This document shows positions 1 through 6,035 of a DNA stretch of 10,635 nt, piece by piece (the first letter of the stretch is position 1; each line of letters begins with the position of its first letter). The position numbers were made by a program, and so were the translations under genes. The notes under the pieces are model-generated. The model was not told the origin of the DNA. It saw nothing but the letters and a program-made list of their open reading frames with translations, and searched no databases. The DNA comes from an uncultured Oscillospiraceae bacterium (GTDB taxonomy: Bacteria; Bacillota; Clostridia; Oscillospirales; Oscillospiraceae), in the NCBI GenBank assembly GCA_947628265.1, contig CANQZF010000038.1, positions 1-10,635 on the forward strand, in the 5' to 3' direction.

Positions 1-36
1 GCCTGCTGGTTTTTCGGAGTGAATGACAGATAACAC

Positions 37-64
37 TTACAAAATTCCTGTCAAATCTTATTAT
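37..64 (+). promoter_or_regulatory. Possible weak promoter of the insertion sequence
   Basis: A TATTAT -10-like hexamer (59-64, one mismatch to consensus) lies 16 bp after TTACAA (37-42, a poor -35). An inverted repeat TGACAG (24-29) / CTGTCA (48-53) overlaps the -35 and could bind the OrfA protein. IS3 elements usually carry a weak promoter in the left end, which fits, but the -35 match is poor. Confidence 0.3.
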
Positions 65-80
65 ACGAGGAGGGATATAC

Positions 81-422
81 ATGGCGAGGAAGTATACGAT
101 ACGAAGCAAGGAAGAAAAGCTGGCAATAGTAAAAGAGGTACTTAACGGCAAGCCTATTCGCGCATGGGAACCGGAGATACGAAACCAGCGTGTGTCAGAG
201 TGGGTGAAGAAATACCAGACAGAGGGCGAAACAGGACTGGAGCCAAAGAAGAAACCCGGCAATCCTCTGTCCCGTTATGAACGCCGCAAGGAGCTTTCCT
301 ACACAGAGCAGCTCCAGTACCAAATTGAGCTTCTGAAGCGGGAACTGGCGGAGAAGGAAGCGGAGGTGGCCCGTTTAAAACAACACAACGCACGAAAGGA
401 GGGCGATGCCCAAAAAAAGTGA
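81..422 (+). CDS. IS3-family transposase OrfA (HTH / leucine-zipper subunit)
   Basis: This 113-aa protein is the DNA-binding and regulatory subunit of an IS3-type transposase. Residues 1-50 resemble the helix-turn-helix (SEWVKKYQTEGE), followed by the TGLEPKKKPGNP linker typical of the IS150-like group. A charged, heptad-like helix (about 75-105) would form the multimerising leucine zipper. The start is ATG 81, seven bases after AGGAGG. The stop at 420-422 overlaps orfB. The last codons hold the heptamer A-AAA-AAG (413-419) in the correct phase for -1 slippage, preceded by an SD-like AAAGGAGGG (395-403), so ribosomes can also make an OrfAB fusion. The first half of the HTH (around WEPEIRNQ) looks slightly shorter than I expect for this group, possibly a small in-frame deletion. 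That is from memory of family members only. Confidence 0.85.
   Translation: MARKYTIRSKEEKLAIVKEVLNGKPIRAWEPEIRNQRVSEWVKKYQTEGETGLEPKKKPGNPLSRYERRKELSYTEQLQYQIELLKRELAEKEAEVARLKQHNARKEGDAQKK
413..419 (+). promoter_or_regulatory. Programmed -1 frameshift site (A-AAA-AAG) with upstream SD-like stimulator
   Basis: The heptamer is in phase with orfA codons (414-416 AAA, 417-419 AAG), so tandem slippage by one base enters the orfB frame. An SD-like AAAGGAGGG ends about 10 bases upstream, the distance known to stimulate -1 slippage in IS3-type elements and dnaX. A small hairpin, CTCCG-TAA-CGGAG (about 465-478), lies downstream but is probably too far away to act as the stimulator. Confidence 0.75.
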
Positions 423-1288
423 TCCAGCAGATGTATGCCGAGATACAGCGGCAGACAGACAAGCACTCCGTAACGGAGCTTTGCGCCATATACGGTGTAT
501 CTCGCAGCGGCTACTATAAGTGGCTCCAACGACGTGGCGAGCTCAACTGTTACGAGCAGTCCCAGCAGGTCCTGGACGCCTATGTGAGCGACATCCACGC
601 ACATCACCCCATGATGGGCTACCGATCCATCCGGGATATGCTCGCCCTTCAGTTTGGCCTTGTAGTGAGCGACCCCAGCGTATTCAAGTCTATGCAAAGA
701 CAGCATATCCACGGTTACTGCCGCAGAGCTAAAAACAAATACTCCGGCCTTGAACATATCCGTTACCCTAATCTGCTGAACCGTGACTTCAAGGCAGACG
801 CTCCCATGCGGAAAGTAGTCACGGACGTCACCTACATAAAGCACCGTGGCAAGTGGCATTATCTCGCAGCCTTCCTGGACCTGTATAACAACGAGGTCCT
901 GGAGTGGGAATTGAGCGATACCTTTGACAATCTTCTGGTCATGCGCCCTGCCGAAAGGCTCCTAAAACGAACAGAGAGTACCGGACGCCAAGTCCTTTTC
1001 CACAGCGACCAAGGCGTTCAGTACTCATCTGCCGGTTATTGCAACCTGCTTACACAATACAACGTTCTCCAGAGTATGTCAAGAGCCGGTGTGCCCAGAG
1101 ACAACGCTGTGATGGAGAGCTTCTGGGGACGGTTCAAGGATACGCTCCGCAAGCATTTCCGCTACTGGGAGAGAGATAATCTGCGTGACGTAGTGGCCGA
1201 ATGCGTCCACTACTTTAACTTCGTCCGGCCTGTTCGCAAGCTGAACGGTAAACCACCAGTCCTGTTTCGCACAGAACTGGTGGCCTGA
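419..1288 (+). CDS. IS3-family transposase OrfB (DDE integrase core)
   Basis: This is the catalytic half of the transposase, normally made as a fusion with OrfA by -1 frameshifting, and acting on the IS ends. The rve-type core is complete: D136 in VVTDVTYI, D197 in FHSDQGVQYSS and E233 in AVMESFWGRFK. The last two are separated by exactly 35 residues (DD35E). An N-terminal HTH_21-like region (about 15-75, YGVSRSGYYKWL then HPMMGYRSI) precedes it. The C-terminal block FVRPVRKLNGKPP has V where many relatives have H after RP. The listed start is GTG 419, which overlaps the orfA stop (GTGA). The frame is open well upstream through the slippery site, so independent initiation is possible but the fusion is more likely functional. 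The reading frame is unbroken across 289 codons. Confidence 0.9.
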   Translation: MIQQMYAEIQRQTDKHSVTELCAIYGVSRSGYYKWLQRRGELNCYEQSQQVLDAYVSDIHAHHPMMGYRSIRDMLALQFGLVVSDPSVFKSMQRQHIHGYCRRAKNKYSGLEHIRYPNLLNRDFKADAPMRKVVTDVTYIKHRGKWHYLAAFLDLYNNEVLEWELSDTFDNLLVMRPAERLLKRTESTGRQVLFHSDQGVQYSSAGYCNLLTQYNVLQSMSRAGVPRDNAVMESFWGRFKDTLRKHFRYWERDNLRDVVAECVHYFNFVRPVRKLNGKPPVLFRTELVA

Positions 1289-1380
1289 TTTATTACTTTT
1301 TGTGTCTACTAACTATTGACTATTTCATCCCAGACCCGCCCGTTTTTTATTTAATATTTTTTGCGGGGCTTCAAAGCCAG

Positions 1381-1413
1381 TTTAAAAAAAGGCGGCGGTC
1401 CTTGCGGACCGCC
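1381..1413 (-). terminator. Intrinsic terminator of the rnf-dapF operon
   Basis: On the - strand an 8-bp perfect stem, GGCGGTCC / GGACCGCC (1406-1413 and 1394-1401), closes a GCAA (GNRA) tetraloop. It is followed, after GCC, by seven T residues (1384-1390). It lies about 140 nt past the dapF stop, so the operon transcript would carry a 3' untranslated segment of that length. Confidence 0.8.
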
Positions 1414-1530
1414 AAAAATAGGGTTGTGGGATAAAGATATGAGCTTACGGTCTTCGATGGGATATTTCGAAGCTCGGATAAGCTGTAAGCATATAATAGC
1501 GCAACTGGGACAAATTGTAAATAGGAAATT
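1414..1530. other. Gene-free structured stretch between opposed terminators
   Basis: No convincing gene was seen here. The stretch holds competing inverted repeats: GCTTAC (1443-1448) with GTAAGC (1485-1490), CTTCGA with TCGAAG nested inside, and the alternative GAGCTT (1441-1446) with AAGCTC (1470-1475), which shares bases with the first pair. It would be the 3' untranslated region of the dapF transcript. Its role is unknown. Confidence 0.35.
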
Positions 1531-1563
1531 TTGACTTCTTTTGTCGAAGAGGTCAATTTTTTT
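1531..1563 (+). terminator. Plus-strand intrinsic terminator overlapping the dapF stop
   Basis: On the + strand, TTGACTTCTTT pairs with GAAGAGGTCAA (1531-1541 and 1546-1556). This gives an 11-bp stem with two G-U pairs and a TGTC loop, followed by seven T residues (1557-1563). It would stop transcription coming from the insertion sequence, or from a former + strand gene, before it runs antisense into dapF. The dapF stop codon (1553-1555) sits inside the stem. Confidence 0.65.
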
Positions 1564-2386
1564 CGGGAGTCTCCCCCACCGCCACGGTCACGGCGGGGCC
1601 GGTGAGGAGGATGTCCGATATTTTGCCGCCGGCGTTGTTGACGGAGACGTAGAGATCCCCGCCGGGGACGGAGAGACGGGTATTTCTCCCGGAGACCACG
1701 CCCCGCGCGGTCAGCGCCGCCACGGTGGAGCCGCAGCCGGTACCACAGGCTAAGGTAAAATCCTCCACGCCCCGCTCGAAGGTGCGGGCCACAAGGGCGT
1801 TCTCCCCCGCAAGGCGGCAGAAGGTGACGTTGGCCCCCTTGGGGAAGCCGGGATAGGAGCGGATGGCCCGGCCGAGCTTTCGAAGCTCCTCCTCCGGCAC
1901 GGCCTCCCAGTCCTCCCAAAGCACCACGGCGTGGGGGATGCCGGGGTCTCCCAGCTCCACATAGGCGCAGAGAATGTGTTTGCCATTTATTACAATTTCC
2001 CACTCCGGCTCCAGGACCGTGGGGTCGTTGAGGCGCACGGTAAAGAGGCCGCTGGCCTCGCGCCGCCCGGTCACCATCCCCGCCGTGGTCTCCACCGTCA
2101 CGTGCCCGTCCCGCCCGAAGCCGTGCTCCAGGGCGTAGCGGGTGACGCACCGGGCCCCGTTGCCGCACATCTCCCCGAAGGAGCCGTCGCTGTTGAGAAA
2201 GGTCATGCGGATGTCCCCGCCGTTTTGGGAGCGCTCCAGCACCATGAGGCCGTCAGCCCCGATGGAAAAGCGCCGCGTACAGAGCTTTTCCGCCAGCCGG
2301 GAATATTCCTCCCTTTTGACGTGCCCGTCAAAATTTTCGATGACAACGAAGTCGTTGCCAGCCCCCTGCATTTTCGTAAATCTCAC
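1553..2386 (-). CDS. dapF: Diaminopimelate epimerase
   Basis: The product converts LL-diaminopimelate to the meso form, the cytoplasmic step that feeds lysine and peptidoglycan synthesis without cofactor. The 277-aa length is normal. Visible family motifs are GAGNDF (8-13), FNSDG-type NSDGS (65-69), the first catalytic cysteine C74 in MCGNGARC, the ERG motif (204-206) and the second catalytic cysteine C214 in LACGTG. The start is taken as GTG 2384-2386, seven bases after GGAGGG; the resulting N terminus MRFTKMQGAGNDF fits the family. The frame stays open far upstream through rnfB, but that part is a shadow. It lies 65 nt downstream of rnfB on the same strand with a hairpin between, so it is probably cotranscribed with the rnf genes at a reduced level. 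There is no sign of damage. Confidence 0.95.
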   Translation of the reverse strand: MRFTKMQGAGNDFVVIENFDGHVKREEYSRLAEKLCTRRFSIGADGLMVLERSQNGGDIRMTFLNSDGSFGEMCGNGARCVTRYALEHGFGRDGHVTVETTAGMVTGRREASGLFTVRLNDPTVLEPEWEIVINGKHILCAYVELGDPGIPHAVVLWEDWEAVPEEELRKLGRAIRSYPGFPKGANVTFCRLAGENALVARTFERGVEDFTLACGTGCGSTVAALTARGVVSGRNTRLSVPGGDLYVSVNNAGGKISDILLTGPAVTVAVGETPEKN

Positions 2387-2407
2387 CGTCAGCCCTCCAA
2401 GCTCATT

Positions 2408-2437
2408 ATAAAAGGCGGCCCTCGGGTCGCCTTTTAT
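2408..2437 (-). terminator. Hairpin between rnfB and dapF (possible partial terminator or processing site)
   Basis: A 10-bp perfect stem, ATAAAAGGCG / CGCCTTTTAT (2408-2417 and 2428-2437), is extended by CCC/GGG inside after one mismatch on the - strand RNA. The T-run is built into the stem and is only four long, with ATAAT after it. It lies 15 nt after the rnfB stop and before the dapF ribosome site. It could lower dapF expression relative to rnf, or protect an mRNA end after cleavage. Confidence 0.5.
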
Positions 2438-2451
2438 ACTATGTTCCGATT

Positions 2452-3282
2452 TTACCTTGTGCCCTCCGGGTGGGTGTGGGCCCCCCGGAAATCCCGGAAG
2501 TGGACGCACCCCACGGGGCAGACCTCCTGACAGTGGCCGCAGTCGATACACTTGTCGTAGTCGATCCGGGAGAGGTTGTCCACGACGGTGATGGCCCCGG
2601 CGGGGCACTCCTTTTCGCACTTGTGGCACCCGATACAGCCCTTGGAGCAGGCTTTGCGGGTGTTGGCGCCCTTGTCGTGGTTGGAGCAGCCCACGATGAC
2701 CCGCTCCACGTCGGGCATCAGGGTGATGACGTGGTTGGGGCAGGTGCGCACGCACATGCCGCAGCCGATGCACGCCCGGAAGTTCACATGCGCGAGGCCG
2801 TCCACCACACGGATGGCGTGCTCGGGGCAAATTTTCTCGCAGTCGCCAAGGCCGATGCACCCGTAGACGCACATGGAGGGGCCGCCGTAGAGGAGCTTTG
2901 CCGCCGCGCAGGACTTAAGGCCCTGGTACTCCTCCTTATTTTTCACGGTGTTGCAGTCGCCGGAGCACCGGACGATGGCCACCTGCTCGATGACGTCCGC
3001 GAACTCCGCGCCCGTGGCCTCCGCCAAGGCCTTGGCCACCGCGTCGCCGCCGGCCACGCACTTGTTGATGGCCGTCTCGTCCCCGGAGGCCAGGGCGGAG
3101 GCGTAGCCGTCGCACCCGGCGTACCCGCACGCGCCGCAGTTGGCCCCGGGAAGGCACTCCCGGATTTTCGGGAATTCCTCGTCCACGGGGACGTACATGA
3201 ACTTGGAGGCCAGGATGAGGAGCACCGCGCACACGGCGCCGATGGCCGCCAAGATCCATACCGCGTTTAAAATCGCTGCCAT
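2452..3282 (-). CDS. rnfB: Rnf complex subunit RnfB (multi-cluster ferredoxin)
   Basis: This is the subunit that passes electrons from reduced ferredoxin into the membrane Rnf complex. A single N-terminal membrane helix (about 5-27) anchors it. Next comes the four-cysteine Fe-S motif (C49, C52, C57, C75, in ANCGACGYAGCDGY). The C-terminal half then holds four ferredoxin-like [4Fe-4S] motifs: CIGLGDCEKICP, CIGCGMCVRTCP, CIGCHKCEKECP and CIDCGHCQEVCP. Further cysteines lie in VRCSGDC, LKSC and CSNH. This is the long clostridial type, with more clusters than the proteobacterial form. The start is ATG 3280-3282 (MAAILNAVW) after GGGGAGGAGAG. An in-frame TTG at 3298-3300 would put the ribosome site inside the coding region and is rejected. 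The gene starts 14 nt after the rnfA stop. It is the last rnf gene, and the RnfB-last order is typical of Clostridia. Confidence 0.95.
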   Translation of the reverse strand: MAAILNAVWILAAIGAVCAVLLILASKFMYVPVDEEFPKIRECLPGANCGACGYAGCDGYASALASGDETAINKCVAGGDAVAKALAEATGAEFADVIEQVAIVRCSGDCNTVKNKEEYQGLKSCAAAKLLYGGPSMCVYGCIGLGDCEKICPEHAIRVVDGLAHVNFRACIGCGMCVRTCPNHVITLMPDVERVIVGCSNHDKGANTRKACSKGCIGCHKCEKECPAGAITVVDNLSRIDYDKCIDCGHCQEVCPVGCVHFRDFRGAHTHPEGTR

Positions 3283-3296
3283 ATTCTCTCCTCCCC

Positions 3297-3890
3297 TCAA
3301 CCGCCGAACATGTTCTCGGCCATGCCGGTGAAGCCCATAAAGGTCATGCTGGTGAAGGCCGCCGCGATGAGGCTGATGGGCAGACCCTCAAAGCACTTGG
3401 GGGGATGGGCCAGCTCCAGGCTCTTCCGGACGCCGCAAAAGAGAATGAGCGCCAGGGAGAAGCCGAGGCCGGCGGAGAAGCCGGAGACGCAGGACTCCAG
3501 GAAATTATAGCTGTTGTCAATGTTGAGGATGGTCACCGCCAGAACGGCGCAGTTGGTGGTGATAAGCGGCAGATACACGCCCAGCGCCTTATAGAGGGGC
3601 GGCATGAACTTTTTAAGGGTGATCTCCACCAGCTGCACCAGGGCCGCGATGACCAGGATGAAGATGATGGTCCGCATGAACTGAAGGCCAAAGGGGATCA
3701 TCAGCGCCTGATAGATGCCCCAGGTCACAGCGGAGGCCAGGGTCATGACGAAGATGACGGCCCCGGACATGCCAATGCAGGAGGAGAACTTCTGGGAGAC
3801 GCCCAAAAACGGGCAGATGCCCAAAAATTGCACCAAAACGTAGTTTTCGGTGAATACCAGGGTGAAGAGAATGAGGAAGATCTTACTCAT
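3297..3890 (-). CDS. rnfA: Rnf complex membrane subunit RnfA
   Basis: This is an integral membrane subunit of the ferredoxin:NAD+ oxidoreductase, homologous to NqrE. The 197-aa length is normal and six hydrophobic segments are visible. The two conserved cysteines that, with those of RnfE, hold the intramembrane iron-sulfur centre are present: C26 in LGICPFLG and C114 in TTNCAVL. The N terminus lacks positive charges before the first helix, and the early motif FTENYVLVQF is characteristic. The start is ATG 3888-3890, overlapping the rnfE stop as ATGA, which implies translational coupling. The gene ends just ahead of rnfB. Nothing unusual was seen. Confidence 0.95.
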   Translation of the reverse strand: MSKIFLILFTLVFTENYVLVQFLGICPFLGVSQKFSSCIGMSGAVIFVMTLASAVTWGIYQALMIPFGLQFMRTIIFILVIAALVQLVEITLKKFMPPLYKALGVYLPLITTNCAVLAVTILNIDNSYNFLESCVSGFSAGLGFSLALILFCGVRKSLELAHPPKCFEGLPISLIAAAFTSMTFMGFTGMAENMFGG

Positions 3891-4567
3891 TTCGCCTCGG
3901 CCTCCTTTCTGTCCTCACAAGCGGAGTGACAGGCGGCGCAGTTGCCGTCACAGCCCATCTTGGGCTCAAACTTTTTGCCTTTTTTGGCCATGGCCGCCAC
4001 GAGAATGGCGATGGCGCAGCCGAAGAGGAAGAACCCGCCGGGGGCCTGGGTCAAGATTCCCAGCTGGTAGCCCTCCGGGATGATGCGGTAGCCTAAAAGC
4101 GTCCCGGAGCCGAAGAGCTCCCGGATGACGGACATCCCCACGATGACCATGGTGTAGCCGATGCCCATACCAAGGCCGTCAAAGAAGCTGTCCACCACGC
4201 CGTGCTTGCTGGCGAACATCTCGGCGCGGCCTAAGACGATGCAGTTGACCACGATGAGGCTCAAAAACACGCCCAGGGAGTCATAGAGGGACTTTAAATA
4301 CGCCTCCATCAGCATCTCCACCAGCGTCACAAAGGTGGCGATAACCACGATGTAGCAGGGGATGCGGACCTTGGAGGGAATGATATTCCGCAAAAGGGAG
4401 ATAACCACGTTGGAGCACACCAGCACGAACGTGAGGGCCACGCCCATGCCGAAGCCGCCGGAGACGGAAACCGACACCGCCAGCACCGAACAGCACCCCA
4501 GGGCCAGGATGAGGACGGGGTTTTCCTTGAACATGCCGTTTAAGAGGATCTTCATTTTGTCCTTCAT
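3887..4567 (-). CDS. rnfE: Rnf complex membrane subunit RnfE, with cysteine-rich tail
   Basis: This is an integral membrane subunit homologous to NqrD, the inverted-topology partner of RnfA. Conserved features are the ENPV start region, C25/C26 in LALGCCSVLA, and C109 in VVNCIVLGRAEMFAS, which supply ligands of the intramembrane cluster. About six hydrophobic segments end near residue 194. After a lysine-rich stretch, the tail carries C206-x3-C210-x2-C213-x3-C217 (CDGNCAACHSAC), a compact four-cysteine set that looks metal-binding and is not part of the core fold. The positive-inside rule puts the tail in the cytoplasm. The start is ATG 4565-4567, overlapping the rnfG stop (ATGA). A second ATG four codons on has its own AGGA and could also be used. 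Total length is 226 aa. Confidence 0.94.
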   Translation of the reverse strand: MKDKMKILLNGMFKENPVLILALGCCSVLAVSVSVSGGFGMGVALTFVLVCSNVVISLLRNIIPSKVRIPCYIVVIATFVTLVEMLMEAYLKSLYDSLGVFLSLIVVNCIVLGRAEMFASKHGVVDSFFDGLGMGIGYTMVIVGMSVIRELFGSGTLLGYRIIPEGYQLGILTQAPGGFFLFGCAIAILVAAMAKKGKKFEPKMGCDGNCAACHSACEDRKEAEAK

Positions 4568-5106
4568 TTTTCGCTCGCCCCCTTTATGCTCTCAAAATTC
4601 CGGAGGATGGAGGAAACGCCGTTTCGAACGGCGGTGCTGGAATAGGTGGCGTTGGAGATGGTGTCCACCTGCTCCGCCGCTGCCGCGTTCACAAGGTCTT
4701 TATAATTGGAGAGGTAGCTCTCCTGCCCCGCCTTGGAGCCGATGCCCTTGGTCTCTGAGCTGACGTTGGCGGAGATACCCACCACCTTGCCGTCGTTGTC
4801 GAGCCCGACGGTGACGGTGACGATGCCGCCGTAGCCCTTATACCCGGCGGTGACCACGTAGCCCGCGCCGCTCGTCTCCCGGAAGGCCGTCTCCACGCCG
4901 TCGATGGCGGAGACATCAAGCTCCGTGAAGCTCGCGGAACCCGGGAGCACCGCCTGACGGGTCCTCTCCGCCTCGATGCGCTCATTCTCCGCCACCACCG
5001 GGGCGGTCTTGGAGTTGGTGAACGCCAGGAGGAAGGACACCACAAGGCAGATGCAAACCAGCACCACAAAGGGCTTTATGTACTCGTTGAAAGTCTCTTT
5101 ACTCAT
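4564..5106 (-). CDS. rnfG: Rnf complex subunit RnfG (covalent-FMN protein)
   Basis: This is a membrane-anchored electron carrier of the Rnf complex. One N-terminal helix (about 11-30) is followed by an extracytoplasmic FMN-binding domain with the YKGYGG motif (89-94), ETKGIG (118-123) and the flavinylation motif around T154 (TISNATYSSTAV). FMN is normally attached to this threonine by the transferase ApbE, which is not encoded in the window. The motif reads S-N-A-T where many relatives have S-G-A-T, though the following SSxAV is conserved. The length is 180 aa. The start ATG 5104-5106 overlaps the rnfD stop (ATGA), with GAGG and GGAGG upstream. Its end overlaps rnfE in the same way. Confidence 0.94.
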   Translation of the reverse strand: MSKETFNEYIKPFVVLVCICLVVSFLLAFTNSKTAPVVAENERIEAERTRQAVLPGSASFTELDVSAIDGVETAFRETSGAGYVVTAGYKGYGGIVTVTVGLDNDGKVVGISANVSSETKGIGSKAGQESYLSNYKDLVNAAAAEQVDTISNATYSSTAVRNGVSSILRNFESIKGASEK

Positions 5107-6035
5107 TTTGCCTCAACACCTCCAAAGGGCTTGGGGGCCGTCGCGTCGTTGATGTACGGCACCACAAGGTTCATGAGAAGGATGGAGAAGGTCACCGCGC
5201 CGGCGGAGCTTGCGAAGCACCGCATCAGCGCCGTCAAAAGTCCGCACCCCAGGCCGAAGATGAGCTTGCCCAGGTTCGTGGTGGGGGTGGTGACGTAGTC
5301 CGTCGCCATGAAGATGGCGCCCAGCAGAAGTCCGCCGGAGAAGATTGCCAGCACCGGCTGGGGGGAGCCGAAAACCCACATGAAGAGAAGGCAGGAGCCC
5401 ACATACGCCAGGGGGATAATGGGCTTGATGACCTTGCGGACGCATAAGTACACGCCGCCCAGGATAAGGGCAATGGCGCAGGTCTCACCCAAAACGCCGC
5501 CGTGGACGCCTAAAAGCAGCTGGGGAAGCTCGCTCCAGCCGATGGAGCCGGCGCGGATGAGGGCCAGGGGCGTGGCGGAGGTGAGGGCGTCCACCGTCCC
5601 CGCCGGGGCGGGGAAATTCGTCATGTCGGCGGTGAAGGAGAAGAACATCACGACCCTGCCCACCAGAGCCGGGTTTACGAAGTTGCAGCCGATGCCGCCG
5701 AAGAGCATCTTGACACAGATGATGGCCACCACGTCCCCCACCAAAAGCTCCCACACGGGCATGGTGGCGGGGACGTTGAAGGCTAAGAGCACGCCGGTGA
5801 CCACGGCGGACAGGTCCGACACGGTGATGGGCTGCTTCATGAGCTTCTCCCAGATATACTCACAGGCCACGCACATGGCCGCCGAAACGCCGGTCAAAAG
5901 GAGCGTGCGCCATCCGAAGATGAAGACGGAGGCGATAAGGGCGGGGCAGAGGGCGATGAGCACGTCCAGCATGATTTTCTGGGTGGTGCGGGGGCTGCGC
6001 AGATGGGGGGATACGCTGACAGTGAGCTCGTTCAT
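5103..6035 (-). CDS. rnfD: Rnf complex membrane subunit RnfD (covalent-FMN protein)
   Basis: This is an integral membrane subunit homologous to NqrB, carrying a second covalently bound FMN. The 310-aa length is close to the family norm. Motifs seen are SPHLRSPRTTQKIM at the N terminus, GGIGCNFVNPALVGR (113-127), the flavinylation threonine T155 in DALTSATPLALIR, and the late FMATDYVTTPTTN block (242-254). About nine to ten hydrophobic segments are visible. The start ATG 6033-6035 overlaps the rnfC stop as ATGA, and the end overlaps rnfG, placing it second in the operon. FMN attachment needs ApbE from elsewhere in the genome. Confidence 0.95.
   Translation of the reverse strand: MNELTVSVSPHLRSPRTTQKIMLDVLIALCPALIASVFIFGWRTLLLTGVSAAMCVACEYIWEKLMKQPITVSDLSAVVTGVLLAFNVPATMPVWELLVGDVVAIICVKMLFGGIGCNFVNPALVGRVVMFFSFTADMTNFPAPAGTVDALTSATPLALIRAGSIGWSELPQLLLGVHGGVLGETCAIALILGGVYLCVRKVIKPIIPLAYVGSCLLFMWVFGSPQPVLAIFSGGLLLGAIFMATDYVTTPTTNLGKLIFGLGCGLLTALMRCFASSAGAVTFSILLMNLVVPYINDATAPKPFGGVEAK

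Larger units (their letters stand above)
20..1327 (+). mobile_element. IS3-family insertion sequence (IS150-like), apparently complete
   Basis: The element carries the classical IS3 layout: a small orfA with helix-turn-helix and leucine-zipper character, and an overlapping orfB in the -1 frame carrying the DDE catalytic core. Both frames are intact, so the element could be active. The ends are inferred. A TGAATGACA start near 20 and a CA end near 1327 give TG...CA termini as in the family, and both subterminal regions hold an ACA(C)-A-rich block. The inverted repeat is imperfect, however, and no 3-5 bp target duplication is visible around these points. The boundaries may be off by tens of bases. 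The element lies just beyond the 3' side of the rnf-dapF operon, oriented towards it. Confidence 0.6.

Noticed and set aside
2387..2407. A five-codon reading frame (MSLEG) just before the dapF start, as a leader peptide
   Set aside because: It has no ribosome site of its own and contains the dapF ribosome site, so it is most likely chance.
1553..2872. A 439-codon minus-strand frame that could be read as a fusion of an Arg/Pro-rich protein with diaminopimelate epimerase
   Set aside because: The first half is the out-of-frame shadow of rnfB. Only the part from GTG 2386, with its own ribosome site, matches DapF.
2470..3270. A 266-codon plus-strand frame opposite rnfB
   Set aside because: Its composition (long runs of Ala, Gly, Val, Asp and His) is that of an antisense shadow of a GC-rich gene, and rnfB is certain.
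3930..3952. CAACH in the RnfE tail as a haem c attachment site (CXXCH)
   Set aside because: The tail follows a lysine-rich stretch and should face the cytoplasm, where haem c is not attached. The four-cysteine spacing fits a metal or Fe-S site better.
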